A DNA stretch of 35,628 nt. It comes from an uncultured bacterium. GTDB lineage: Bacteria; Bacillota; Clostridia; Lachnospirales; Lachnospiraceae. Positions 23,173 to 30,727 of the stretch are shown in pieces. The stretch spans positions 1 to 35,628 of the forward strand of contig CAJMRM010000029.1 in assembly GCA_905215775.1 (NCBI GenBank), written 5' to 3'. Both the position numbers and the translations under genes were made by a program. How positions within the stretch are numbered: position 1 is the first letter of the stretch; every line of letters starts with the position of its first letter. The notes beneath the pieces were generated by a model. It saw only the letters and a program-made list of their open reading frames with translations, ran no database searches and was not told the origin of the DNA.

Positions 23173-24351
23173 TTATGCGTTCAGATAGTCGATGGCCGTC
23201 TGGGCTAAGAGCGCGGCCCCTCTCCATAAAATATCCTCGTCCACGTCAAACCGGCTGTTGTGGAGCGGCCAGGGCGTCTTTCCCTCCTGGGCGGTTCCCA
23301 GCCACACAAACGCGCCCTCCTTCTCCTTCAGATAGAAGGAAAAGTCCTCGGCGGGCATGGCAGGATTCTTCACGTCCACCACGTCCTCTTCTCCAAATAG
23401 GGACACAGCAGTCTTTTTGATCAGAGCCGCATCCTTTTCGTGGTTGACCAGAGCCGGATATCCGCGTCCATATACGATATCCGCCGTGGCCCCAGACTGG
23501 AGACAGATGGCGTCCAGAAGCTTTCTCATGGAATCCTCGATCATATTTCTGGTGTCTTCGTTGAGGGTCCTTACGGTTCCGTCCAGAACGCACTCCCCGG
23601 CAATGATGTTATACCTGGTTCCCGCATTGAAGATCCCGAAGGTGACAACCGCGTTATCCAGGGGATCCACCTTCCGGCTGACGATGGACTGGGCCGCCAT
23701 AACAAACTGGGCGCCCAGGACCACTGCGTCGATGCCCTGGTCGGGCTTTGCTCCATGGGCCGTCTTTCCGTGAATGGTAATGGTAAAGTGGTCGGTGGCA
23801 GCCATCAGAGGGCCTGACTTTACGCCCACCTTGCCGTGGGGAAGGTCCGGCCATACGTGGAGCCCATATACCGCCTTCGCATCATCCAGGTAGCCGGATT
23901 CCAGCATTCCTCTGGAGCCGCCTACGGGAGACAGCTCCTCTGCCGGCTGGAAGATCAGCTTTACGGTTCCCCGGATCTGGTCCCTTCTCTCAGTAAGGAG
24001 CCTTGCCGCACCCAGAAGTCCGGTCATATGGTTATCATGGCCGCAGGCGTGCATAACGCCGTCATTTTTGGACTTATACTCGGTCTCATTCATCTCCTGG
24101 ATCTGTAAAGCGTCCATATCCGCCCGGAGAGCCACCACTCCGCCTTCCGAAGCGCCCTTGATCACTCCAATGACGCCGTGGCCTCCTACCTGCTCGATCA
24201 CCTGGTCGCAGCCCATCTCCTTTAAATAGGCTGCCACCTTCTTCGCCGTTTCTTCCTCTTTTCCGGAAAGCTCCGGGTATTCGTGGAAATCTCTGCGGAT
24301 CCTTACAAGCTCCGGCAGCAGCGCTTTTGCGGACTCTGTCATCGTATTCAT
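23173..24351 (-). CDS. M20 family metallo-amidohydrolase (N-acyl-amino-acid hydrolase type)
   Basis: A 392-residue M20D-type peptidase/amidohydrolase, probably cytoplasmic, that removes acyl groups from amino acids or related amides. Metal ligands are visible: DMDAL, MHACGHDNHMTGLLG (His/Asp), QPAEELSPVGG (Glu-Glu) and a late His in FSFYLKEKEGAFVWLG...PLHNSRFDVDE. The small dimerisation domain is the middle third (KTAHGAKPDQGIDAVVLGAQ). The start ATG 24351 has AAGGAGGG. It sits directly behind the terminator of the hydroxyacid dehydrogenase, and its SD begins a few bases after that terminator's U-tract. The exact substrate is unknown. Confidence 0.9.
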   Translation of the reverse strand: MNTMTESAKALLPELVRIRRDFHEYPELSGKEEETAKKVAAYLKEMGCDQVIEQVGGHGVIGVIKGASEGGVVALRADMDALQIQEMNETEYKSKNDGVMHACGHDNHMTGLLGAARLLTERRDQIRGTVKLIFQPAEELSPVGGSRGMLESGYLDDAKAVYGLHVWPDLPHGKVGVKSGPLMAATDHFTITIHGKTAHGAKPDQGIDAVVLGAQFVMAAQSIVSRKVDPLDNAVVTFGIFNAGTRYNIIAGECVLDGTVRTLNEDTRNMIEDSMRKLLDAICLQSGATADIVYGRGYPALVNHEKDAALIKKTAVSLFGEEDVVDVKNPAMPAEDFSFYLKEKEGAFVWLGTAQEGKTPWPLHNSRFDVDEDILWRGAALLAQTAIDYLNA

Positions 24352-24368
24352 GCCATTCCCTCCTTATT

Positions 24369-24412
24369 AAAAAGGGAGGGCCCCAGTGGCCCGGCCGCTG
24401 GAGTTCCCTCCC
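24369..24412 (-). terminator. Terminator after the hydroxyacid dehydrogenase, abutting the M20 SD
   Basis: On the minus strand GGGAGGG (24406-24412) pairs with CCCTCCC (24374-24380), with inner CCAG/CTGG pairing, followed by TTTTTAATAAGGAGGG. The last bases are the SD of the M20 gene, so either termination is partial or the hairpin regulates the next gene. Confidence 0.75.
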
Positions 24413-24430
24413 ATATATGATTTCGTGGGT

Positions 24431-25399
24431 TTAGAATTTATTTGCTACAAACTTTGCATCTTTTCCGTCAACAACGGCGCAGATGTCGTTGGCAACGTTC
24501 TCACAGCAGCGGATCACAGACTGCTCTGTGGTAGCTGCGGTATGCGGTGTCAGGATCACATTGTCCAGGCTGTATAACGGGCTGTCTAACGGCAGCGGCT
24601 CTTTCTCTGTTACATCAAGGCCTGCACAGGTGATCACATTCTCCTGCATTGCCTGGATCAGCTCTGCCTCATTTACAACCTCACCGCGGCTGGCATTAAT
24701 GAAGGAAGCCGTCGGCTTCATCAGCTTGAATTCTCTCATACCGATGCTGTGCTCTGTCTCCGGAGTCAGCGGTGTATGAAGGCTGACAAAATCTGCCTGT
24801 TTAAATACTTCATCCTGGCTCTCCACCAGTGTGATCAGATCGCCCAGCTGCTCCTGCTTTAAGAACGGATCATAACCGATCACATTCATGCCGAAGCCGC
24901 ACTTTGCGATTGTGGCTAACATACGTCCGATACGGCCGCAGCCCACAAGGCCCAGGGTCTTTCCCTGAAGCTCATAGGTGTTGGTCAGGCCGAAACGCAC
25001 CTTGTAGTTTCCGGAACGGAACTGTCTGTCCACATAATTATAGCGGCGTGCACATGCCAGCATTAAGAACGCAGCCTGCTCGGCAACGGACTGGGCGTTC
25101 TGGCCCGGTGCGTATACCACGCGGATCTTTCTCTCTGTGGCTGCTGCGATATCGATATTATCAAGGCCTGCACCCTGTTTTCCGATCACCTTTAAATTGG
25201 GGCCTGCAGCGTCCATCATAGCTGCGGTGATGGGCTCTGTACGGCACATGATCGCTTCCGGCTTTAATTCCTTTAACTCCTCAATGTAGCCAGCCTCATC
25301 GAAAAAGTGGTTTGTTACAACTGCTTTTCCGCCTGCCGCTTCAAAGATCTTTGTTGCAACATCGCTGATCTGAACGGTGTAAAAAACTGTAAATGCCAT
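24431..25399 (-). CDS. D-isomer-specific 2-hydroxyacid dehydrogenase (phosphoglycerate dehydrogenase-like)
   Basis: A 322-residue NAD-dependent enzyme of the D-2-hydroxyacid dehydrogenase family. The Rossmann loop is LGLVGCGRIGRMLATI, the catalytic Arg lies in FINASRGEVVNEAEL, the Glu in DVTEKEPLPLDSPL, and the His in VILTPHTAATTEQS. There is no C-terminal ACT domain, so it is a short SerA-like form or a related reductase; the substrate is uncertain. I prefer ATG 25399 with GGAAG at 8 nt; an in-frame TTG at 25405 is possible. Codon use is more biased than in neighbours, as in the next gene gdhA, suggesting high expression. Confidence 0.88.
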   Translation of the reverse strand: MAFTVFYTVQISDVATKIFEAAGGKAVVTNHFFDEAGYIEELKELKPEAIMCRTEPITAAMMDAAGPNLKVIGKQGAGLDNIDIAAATERKIRVVYAPGQNAQSVAEQAAFLMLACARRYNYVDRQFRSGNYKVRFGLTNTYELQGKTLGLVGCGRIGRMLATIAKCGFGMNVIGYDPFLKQEQLGDLITLVESQDEVFKQADFVSLHTPLTPETEHSIGMREFKLMKPTASFINASRGEVVNEAELIQAMQENVITCAGLDVTEKEPLPLDSPLYSLDNVILTPHTAATTEQSVIRCCENVANDICAVVDGKDAKFVANKF

Positions 25400-25515
25400 T
25401 TCCAATACTTCCTTCCTTATTGTACATAGTATTGATATTAACGTGATTTCGGGTTCTGATCTCTCACCCCCGCCAGTACCGGAGTCTTATGGGATCCGGC
25501 ACCAGGAATATATAA

Positions 25516-25552
25516 GGGGCCGCTGCGGGCATATTTACCCGTAACAGCCCCC
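25516..25552 (-). terminator. Likely terminator after gdhA
   Basis: On the minus strand GGGGGCTG-ACGGG pairs with CCCG-AGCGGCCCC, followed by TTATATATT, a weak U-tract. A second inverted repeat (GTGCCGGA/TCCGGTAC, about 25472-25505) follows. Together they fill most of the 200-nt gap before the hydroxyacid dehydrogenase. Confidence 0.5.
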
Positions 25553-25600
25553 AATATTTCAGTTGGATTCAGTTAAGACACTCAACGGGTCGCTGGCAGA

Positions 25601-26953
25601 TTACCATGCAATACCCTGAGCCATCATAGCGTCAGCTACCTTCTGGAAGCCAACCAGGTTAGCACCTGCAACCAGATTGTAGCCTAAGCCATATTTCTCA
25701 GCTACTTCTGCAGATCCATCATGGATACCCGTCATGATCTGATGTAACTTGGAGTCAACCTCCTCAACTGTCCAGGAGTATCTCTCGGAGTTCTGGCTCA
25801 TCTCAAGACCAGATACGAGAACGCCGCCTGCGTTTACAGCCTTGGACGGAGCAACAACCATATTCGGCTGGCTCATTAAGTACTTAAGAGCATCGTTTGT
25901 TGTCGGCATGTTGGCAACCTCGATGTAGTACTTAAGACCGTTGGCAACCATCTTCTCAGCCTCTGCCATGTGAACGTCGTTCTGCATAGCTGCCGGCATA
26001 ACGATGTCAACCTTCTGACCGAACGGCTTCTCACCCGGGAAGAACTGTACGCCAAACTTGTCAGCGTAGTCCTGAACGCGGTTACGTCCGGATGCTCTCA
26101 TTTCAAGCATGTAGTTGATCTTCTCTTCTGTTACAACTCCGTCGTGATCGTAGATGTATCCGTCCGGGCCAGACAGTGTAACTGCCTTTGCACCTAACTC
26201 AGCAAGCTTCTTACAGATACCCCATGCAACGTTACCGAAGCCGGATACTGCAACTGTCTTGCCAGCCAGTGTATCGTTCTCGTGTTTCATAACAGCTTCT
26301 ACGTAGTAAACAGCGCCGTAACCAGTAGCCTCCGGACGGATCACGGAACCACCGAAGGAACGTCCCTTACCTGTGATTGTGCCGTTCTCGAATGCACCGC
26401 GGATCTTACGGTACTGGCCGTACATATAACCGATCTCACGAGCGCCTACGCCAAGGTCACCAGCCGGGATATCTACATCCGGACCAATGTGACGGTATAA
26501 CTCAGTCATGAAGGACTGACAGAATCTCATAACCTCTCCATCGCTCTTACCGTTGGGGTCAAAGTCAGAACCACCCTTTGCACCGCCCATCGGGAGTGTT
26601 GTAAGGCTGTTTTTGAATGTCTGCTCGAAACCTAAGAATTTCATGATAGACAGATTTACGGACGGAGCGAAACGAATACCTCCCTTGTACGGTCCAATAG
26701 CGCCGTTGAACTGTACACGGTAGCCGCGGTTAACGTGTGTCTGACCATTATCATCAACCCACGGAACACGGAACTCGATGGTTCTCTCCGGCTCTACCAT
26801 TCTCTCAAGAAGGGCAACTTTCTCATATTCCGGATGAGCGTCAACGATCGGTGCTAAGGACTCTAAAACTTCCTCAACAGTCTGAAGGAATTCCGGCTCG
26901 TTTGCGTTTTTCTCTTTAACTTCCGCCAATACTCTGTCAATATACTTGCTCAT
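25601..26953 (-). CDS. gdhA: Glutamate dehydrogenase, hexameric
   Basis: Interconverts glutamate and 2-oxoglutarate plus ammonia. The 450-residue enzyme has the full family pattern: YRVQFNGAIGPYKGGIRF (substrate Lys), the catalytic Lys in TTLPMGGAKGGSDFDP, PAGDLGVGAREIGYMYGQY (Asp), SFGGSVIRPEATGYG, the nucleotide loop VSGFGNVAWG, and the C-terminal SGLEMSQNSERYSW. Overall it closely resembles the NAD-linked Clostridium symbiosum enzyme as I recall it; cofactor preference cannot be proven by eye. Codon use is strongly biased (little use of rare codons), fitting an abundant protein. SD is AAGGAGG. It is transcribed from a canonical promoter about 320 nt upstream, divergent from a regulator. 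Confidence 0.98.
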   Translation of the reverse strand: MSKYIDRVLAEVKEKNANEPEFLQTVEEVLESLAPIVDAHPEYEKVALLERMVEPERTIEFRVPWVDDNGQTHVNRGYRVQFNGAIGPYKGGIRFAPSVNLSIMKFLGFEQTFKNSLTTLPMGGAKGGSDFDPNGKSDGEVMRFCQSFMTELYRHIGPDVDIPAGDLGVGAREIGYMYGQYRKIRGAFENGTITGKGRSFGGSVIRPEATGYGAVYYVEAVMKHENDTLAGKTVAVSGFGNVAWGICKKLAELGAKAVTLSGPDGYIYDHDGVVTEEKINYMLEMRASGRNRVQDYADKFGVQFFPGEKPFGQKVDIVMPAAMQNDVHMAEAEKMVANGLKYYIEVANMPTTNDALKYLMSQPNMVVAPSKAVNAGGVLVSGLEMSQNSERYSWTVEEVDSKLHQIMTGIHDGSAEVAEKYGLGYNLVAGANLVGFQKVADAMMAQGIAW

Positions 26954-27272
26954 TTCGCAAATACCTCCTTAAAATTTGGATTACTTAACCCCTGTGCTCT
27001 GCACAAAATAAGAGACTCGGAACACATAATGTTTTTATGGGACGCTTGCGTCCCAATTAAGGTTATAAAAGAGTCACTCCGGGAGGATATTTTCATCTTT
27101 TGTACTTACTGTTCGAAAAGAATATGTAATACCCAGCAGTTCTGCGGAGTTTCAAGGGTATCGCTGCCCTTGTCCATTCCGTTTCCCCTCCGTTTCATCC
27201 GTTTCCCTCGGCGGAAAGCAAACAGAAGAAAACTCTTTTATTTCGGACTTATGCATTTCACGTCTTTTATTT
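26954..27272 (-). promoter_or_regulatory. Long structured 5' leader of gdhA
   Basis: About 320 nt between the predicted start point and gdhA. On the minus strand it holds three GAAACGGA repeats (27178-27205; 9 and 11 nt apart), a hairpin CAAGGG/CCCTTG (27153-27158 with 27167-27172), a nearby GCAG/CTGC pair, and a hairpin GGGACG-CTTG-CGTCCC (27039-27054) about 85 nt before the start codon. No U-tract follows any of these, so simple attenuation is unlikely. No known riboswitch was recognised and no good small ORF is seen. Confidence 0.55.
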
Positions 27273-27278
27273 GTCTCC

Positions 27279-27323
27279 ATTTTAACATACGCTTTTGACA
27301 TTGTCAAGAATCTGTGATACGAT
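27279..27323. promoter_or_regulatory. Back-to-back promoters of gdhA and its divergent regulator
   Basis: Minus: TTGACA (27302-27307), 17 nt, TAAAAT (27279-27284) for gdhA. Plus: TTGACA (27295-27300), 17 nt, TACGAT (27318-27323) for the regulator. The two -35 boxes are one base apart and form the palindrome TTGACATTGTCAA (27295-27307). The two promoters should compete, and the palindrome could be an operator. Confidence 0.8.
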
Positions 27324-27394
27324 TTTACTGCAAACCGATTTATCGACACAGCTGTCATTAAAAGACTTTTTGCGCCTCAGAAAGGAGCGTTTCC

Positions 27395-28705
27395 ATGATC
27401 ACCATCAGCATTGTCAGCCCGCAAAAATCCATGGATCTCATCGACCGGGCCATTGCCATGAAGGATTTCGGCTGTCTCTTCCATAAATATGTGTACGACC
27501 GGCTGGAGGAGATCGAGGGCATCTACGAACAGTGCAAGGATTCCTGCGACGTTATGTTTTTCTCCGGAGAGCTGGGTTATTCCTATATGCTGACCCATGT
27601 TCCGGATATCAAGGTTCCCTGTACCCTGATCTCTTATGAGGATAAGCATATCCTGTCCATCCTTTTAAATTTTGTGGTACGGTATCCTCACATCCCGCTG
27701 ACCCGGGTCTACATCGATTTCCTGACGCCTGTGAACGATTATATGAACCTGAAGCAGTACCTGGCCCCCAACCACATGCCCTACCTGTTTGAAAATCCCG
27801 TATACAATTACGAAACTTTAAAGGAACGGGCCGAGGAGCTGTGGAAGGGCGGGAAGATCGATATTATGCTGACCCGCACCACCAACCAGCTCAACGTGCT
27901 CAATAAGCTGAAGATCCCCTATATCCACATCCTTCCCACTGAGGAGATGATCCGCGACTCCATAAAGAGCGCAGTCAACGCCATCCGCCTGAAGCAGCAG
28001 AGCCAGGATACAAAGCTCATCGTCCTGGTGAAGCTGATCTATCCGGAGCACATCACCTCCCACGACCGGGAGTATCTGGAGATCACCCTCCACAAATATC
28101 TCCTGGATTTCCGCCGGGAGTATCATTATGATTTTGCCATCCGTTCCGTTTCCAACCGGTTCGAGCTGGACATGGACACGGATCTTTATAAGAAGAGCTT
28201 TGACCGGATCCAGGACCTGATCTCGTATCTGGATCAGAAGGGAGATCTGGAATTCCGCCTAGGCGCCGGCTTCGGCAACTCCCTGGGCGAAAGCCATTAC
28301 CAGGCAGAAAAAGCCCTCCAGGAGGCCATCCGCTACGGAAAAAACGACGGCTTCATCATCCATGGGGATGAAAACGTCCTCACTGGCCCGCTCTCCCTTA
28401 CCAGAAACTTAAATTACAGCTATTCCAACACCAGGGCTCTGGCCTACTCCCAGGAAAACGGCATCAACGAAAGCAATCTTCTGAGGATCGTGGGCCTGTT
28501 CCAGATGGACAATGACGCCGTGGTCACCGCCTCCTCCCTGTCCCAGCTCTTAAATATTACCAGCCGCAGCTGCAACCGGATCCTGCAGCAGCTCCTGGAT
28601 TCCGGTCTCATTGAGGAGATCGAGCCCCTCCGCCAGGAAGGAAAGGGGCGGCCCACAAGGCAGTACCGCTTCTTAAAAGAGCAGTTCATTGATACCTTTT
28701 TCTAA
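27395..28705 (+). CDS. Unusual one-component regulator divergent from gdhA
   Basis: A 436-residue protein I do not recognise by name. Residues about 1-190 resemble a PrpR-N/periplasmic-binding-like sensor (CDVMFFSGELGYSYMLTHV; IDIMLTRTTNQLNVLNKLKIPYIHILPTEE). Residues about 205-340 contain RLGAGFGNSLGESHYQAEKALQEAIRYG, like the nucleotidyl-cyclase/GGDEF-type or GTP-cyclohydrolase III fold seen in some one-component regulators. The C-terminal ~65 residues are a winged helix (ASSLSQLLNITSRSCNRILQQLLDSGLIEEI, then GRPTRQYRF). There is no membrane segment. SD AAGGAG lies 7 nt before the ATG. Control of gdhA is inferred from the divergent promoters; the ligand is unknown. Confidence 0.75.
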   Translation: MITISIVSPQKSMDLIDRAIAMKDFGCLFHKYVYDRLEEIEGIYEQCKDSCDVMFFSGELGYSYMLTHVPDIKVPCTLISYEDKHILSILLNFVVRYPHIPLTRVYIDFLTPVNDYMNLKQYLAPNHMPYLFENPVYNYETLKERAEELWKGGKIDIMLTRTTNQLNVLNKLKIPYIHILPTEEMIRDSIKSAVNAIRLKQQSQDTKLIVLVKLIYPEHITSHDREYLEITLHKYLLDFRREYHYDFAIRSVSNRFELDMDTDLYKKSFDRIQDLISYLDQKGDLEFRLGAGFGNSLGESHYQAEKALQEAIRYGKNDGFIIHGDENVLTGPLSLTRNLNYSYSNTRALAYSQENGINESNLLRIVGLFQMDNDAVVTASSLSQLLNITSRSCNRILQQLLDSGLIEEIEPLRQEGKGRPTRQYRFLKEQFIDTFF

Positions 28706-28735
28706 AGCACAGGCTGTTCCGGAAGGCGGCACTTT

Positions 28736-29167
28736 CTAAAGAGAGGCCAGCTCCCGTCCCAGGGCCCTGCACTGCTCCAGGGCGTCCCCGTCCGGCGTTT
28801 CGCTGGCGATGACGCCCGTTCTTCCCACAAGGACGGCTCCCGCCGCTTTCATCCTATCCTCCCAGTCCCGCATCCACTGGCCGTCTCCCCAGCCATAGGA
28901 GCCGAACAGGCCGATCTTTTTTCCCTGGGCAAAGCCCTCCACTTCCATCACAAAGGGCTCCATCTCCCCCTCCTCCAGCACCTCGGCCCCCATGGCCGGG
29001 CAGCCCATGGCAAATACCTGCGCCTCTCTCAGGCTGTCCATGGATACCTCCGAAATATGACGCACATCCGCCTTTTTCCCGGCTATTTCCACACCTTCTC
29101 CCACAGCCTCTGCCATGGCCTTTGTATTTCCCGTCTGGGTCCAGTATGCAATGATGATCGGATCCAT
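28736..29167 (-). CDS. Flavodoxin
   Basis: A 143-residue short-chain flavodoxin, an FMN electron carrier. The phosphate loop YWTQTGNTKAMAEAV is at the N-terminus, and GLFGSYGWGDGQWMRDWEDR carries the typical SYGWG isoalloxazine-binding loop. It is the third gene of the DUF2325-DUF3793-flavodoxin unit, 19 nt after DUF3793, with AGGAGG upstream. A DtxR-type operator before the unit suggests expression at low iron, when flavodoxin commonly replaces ferredoxin. Confidence 0.95.
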   Translation of the reverse strand: MDPIIIAYWTQTGNTKAMAEAVGEGVEIAGKKADVRHISEVSMDSLREAQVFAMGCPAMGAEVLEEGEMEPFVMEVEGFAQGKKIGLFGSYGWGDGQWMRDWEDRMKAAGAVLVGRTGVIASETPDGDALEQCRALGRELASL

Positions 29168-29186
29168 TGTTTCTTCCTCCTATGAT

Positions 29187-29777
29187 TTATGATGTATAGT
29201 TTATGATGTCCCGGATCCCGGTCCCGCTTCCCGCCATACGGATAGCCGCCTCCCTGACCCTGTCGTATCCGTCAAAGATCCTTCTGGCCCTGGCGGGATC
29301 CTTATAGACCTTCCAGTAACCGGAACAGAGGAAATTTTTTCCTCCGTTTTCAATAAAACCGGACACATCCTCGGGCGGATATCCCAGAAGAAGGCCGATC
29401 TCATGGGGAAAGTCTCCTTTTCCGTCCATATGGCGCTGATACCGGGCCGAAAGCCTGGACAGGATCTCCGGAAGCTCCATGCCCCTGTATCCGAAGGAAT
29501 CCAGAAGCCTCCGTACCCTCCCGACCGAAAGGAAACGCTTCAGCCGCTGCTCCCTATATAGGAAAACAGAGATCCGTCCGTTCTTTTTATAGAGGATCCG
29601 GCTGGAAACCGGCGTCGCCTCAAACATGGAAGCCACCTCCCTCTGCTGGTCCTCCCGGACATGGAGGAGGTTGGACATTTTGATCCCCGTAAGGAGCGGC
29701 GCGCACTGGAGCACTGCCTGGGTCTCAGCTCCCTCCAGATCCATTTGCGTCATAATGTGAAAAACTTCCTCACTCAT
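29187..29777 (-). CDS. DUF3793 family protein
   Basis: A 196-residue DUF3793 protein, function unknown. Seen: an N-terminal QCAPLLTGIKMSNLL segment, then KKNGRISVFLYREQRL, and the strongly conserved FPHEIGLLLGYPPEDVSGFI followed by GYWKVYKDPARARRIF, which are the family hallmarks. No membrane segment or metal-binding cluster is obvious. It lies between DUF2325 and flavodoxin with short gaps and strong SDs. Co-occurrence with flavodoxin and a DtxR-type box suggests a role in iron or heme handling, but only by context. Confidence 0.9.
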   Translation of the reverse strand: MSEEVFHIMTQMDLEGAETQAVLQCAPLLTGIKMSNLLHVREDQQREVASMFEATPVSSRILYKKNGRISVFLYREQRLKRFLSVGRVRRLLDSFGYRGMELPEILSRLSARYQRHMDGKGDFPHEIGLLLGYPPEDVSGFIENGGKNFLCSGYWKVYKDPARARRIFDGYDRVREAAIRMAGSGTGIRDIINYTS

Positions 29778-29794
29778 GAGTCTCTCCTCCCTCC

Positions 29795-30076
29795 TTAAAC
29801 GCTGTGATTCTCCAGGATCTCTGTAAGGGCGCTCTTACTGCTGGTGCGGCAGCGGACGACGCTGGTCCTGGCCTCGTCGATCCCATCCAGTACGCTGCGG
29901 ATCATTTTATGGGACACAGTGCTGGTAAACAGGATCAGAAGATCGGGACATCCGATCTGTTTATCCAGTCCGGTCCGCATCTGGGTAAATACCTTTGCCC
30001 TGTACTGATGGTCCTTGCAGATCTCTTTATACTGCCTGACCATCCGGTCATGGCCTCCAACGATCACAACGCTCAT
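29795..30076 (-). CDS. DUF2325 family protein
   Basis: A 93-residue DUF2325 member. The N-terminal MSVVIVGGHDRMVRQYKEICKDH and central LLILFTSTVSHKMIRSVLDG match the family (a small Rossmann-like fold). The family function is unknown; many are small stand-alone proteins in Firmicutes. It is the first gene of the unit controlled by the 24-bp palindrome at 30137-30160. The SD is AAGGAG, 7 nt from the ATG. Confidence 0.9.
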   Translation of the reverse strand: MSVVIVGGHDRMVRQYKEICKDHQYRAKVFTQMRTGLDKQIGCPDLLILFTSTVSHKMIRSVLDGIDEARTSVVRCRTSSKSALTEILENHSV

Positions 30077-30136
30077 ATCCAGTCTCCTTCCCGTCTCATG
30101 CTCTCAATTTCGGTTAGCTCTTCCTAATTCATAGCT

Positions 30137-30160
30137 ATAAGTTAGCATATGCTAACTTAT
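30137..30160. promoter_or_regulatory. Perfect 24-bp palindrome, DtxR/IdeR-type operator
   Basis: A perfect inverted repeat centred at 30148/30149, core GTTAGCATATGCTAAC with A/T arms, resembling the DtxR/IdeR box TTAGGTTAGSCTAACCTAA. It lies in the spacer and -10 region of a minus-strand promoter whose -35 is TTGACA (30162-30167), so binding would block the DUF2325-DUF3793-flavodoxin unit. The DtxR-family gene next door is the likely binder. Confidence 0.8.
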
Positions 30161-30178
30161 TTGTCAAGCGTTTTCGGT

Positions 30179-30207
30179 TTGACCCCTGGATCTTCCTATG
30201 CTATACT
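30179..30207 (+). promoter_or_regulatory. Predicted promoter of the DtxR-family gene
   Basis: TTGACC (30179-30184), 17-nt spacer, TATACT (30202-30207). The start point would be near 30214, just before a leader hairpin. The DtxR-type palindrome lies immediately upstream of the -35. Confidence 0.7.
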
Positions 30208-30217
30208 GGTCGTAAAA

Positions 30218-30254
30218 GATGCCCGGAGCGCAGACGGCATTTTCTCCGGGCATC
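30218..30254 (+). promoter_or_regulatory. Leader hairpin of the DtxR-family mRNA
   Basis: A perfect 11-bp stem, GATGCCCGGAG (30218-30228) with CTCCGGGCATC (30244-30254) and a 15-nt loop, at the 5' end of the predicted transcript. No U-tract follows, so it may protect the 5' end or be a protein-binding site rather than a terminator. Confidence 0.6.
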
Positions 30255-30281
30255 ATTGTAAAACGTTTTGGGGGTGCTTTT

Positions 30282-30653
30282 TTGAAAATACAGGAATCAG
30301 CAGAAAATTATCTGGAGACCATCCTGGTCCTCAGTCTGGCTCAGCCATATGTCCGCTCCATTGATATCGCCAATGAGCTGGGATTTTCCAAGCCCAGCGT
30401 CAGCGTGGCCATGAAGAATCTCCGCAACAGCGGCCATATCCGCGTGGATGAAAACGGCCACATAACCCTGGCCCCCTCCGGAAAAAAGATCGCGGAAATG
30501 ATCTATGAGCGCCACAGGATCCTGTCCCAGTGGCTGGAATCTTTGGGAGTCAATAAGGAGACTGCCTCCGAGGACGCCTGCCGGATCGAGCATGTCATCA
30601 GCGAGGAGAGCTTTGCCGCCATTAAGGACCATTTAAAGCAGACGTCCATATAA
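30282..30653 (+). CDS. Short DtxR/MntR-family metal-dependent regulator
   Basis: A 123-residue regulator with the winged helix (VRSIDIANELGFSKPSVSVAMKNLRNSGHI) and the dimerisation/metal domain but no C-terminal SH3/FeoA domain. Metal-site positions: Glu12 (as in MntR E11), His78, and the segment DACRIEH with Cys100, Glu103, His104. Cys at this place is found in the iron regulators DtxR/IdeR (Cys102), whereas MntR has Glu, so iron is the more likely ligand. The start is TTG 30282, after GGGGGTG; an upstream ATG (30219) would include the leader hairpin and is rejected. It is divergent from DUF2325 across the palindrome. Confidence 0.88.
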   Translation: MKIQESAENYLETILVLSLAQPYVRSIDIANELGFSKPSVSVAMKNLRNSGHIRVDENGHITLAPSGKKIAEMIYERHRILSQWLESLGVNKETASEDACRIEHVISEESFAAIKDHLKQTSI

Positions 30654-30727
30654 GAAAAGGATGCGAACCAGAATTGTAATTATCTGATATACCGTATGAT
30701 TGGAGAAAAGCTATGAATAAGGACTGA

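Noticed and set aside
27152..27358. 68-codon minus ORF in the gdhA leader
   Set aside because: It spans the gdhA promoter itself, has no SD and no family features.
30219..30281. Upstream ATG start of the DtxR-family gene
   Set aside because: It would translate the leader hairpin and add 21 residues not found in the family; TTG 30282 has the better SD position.
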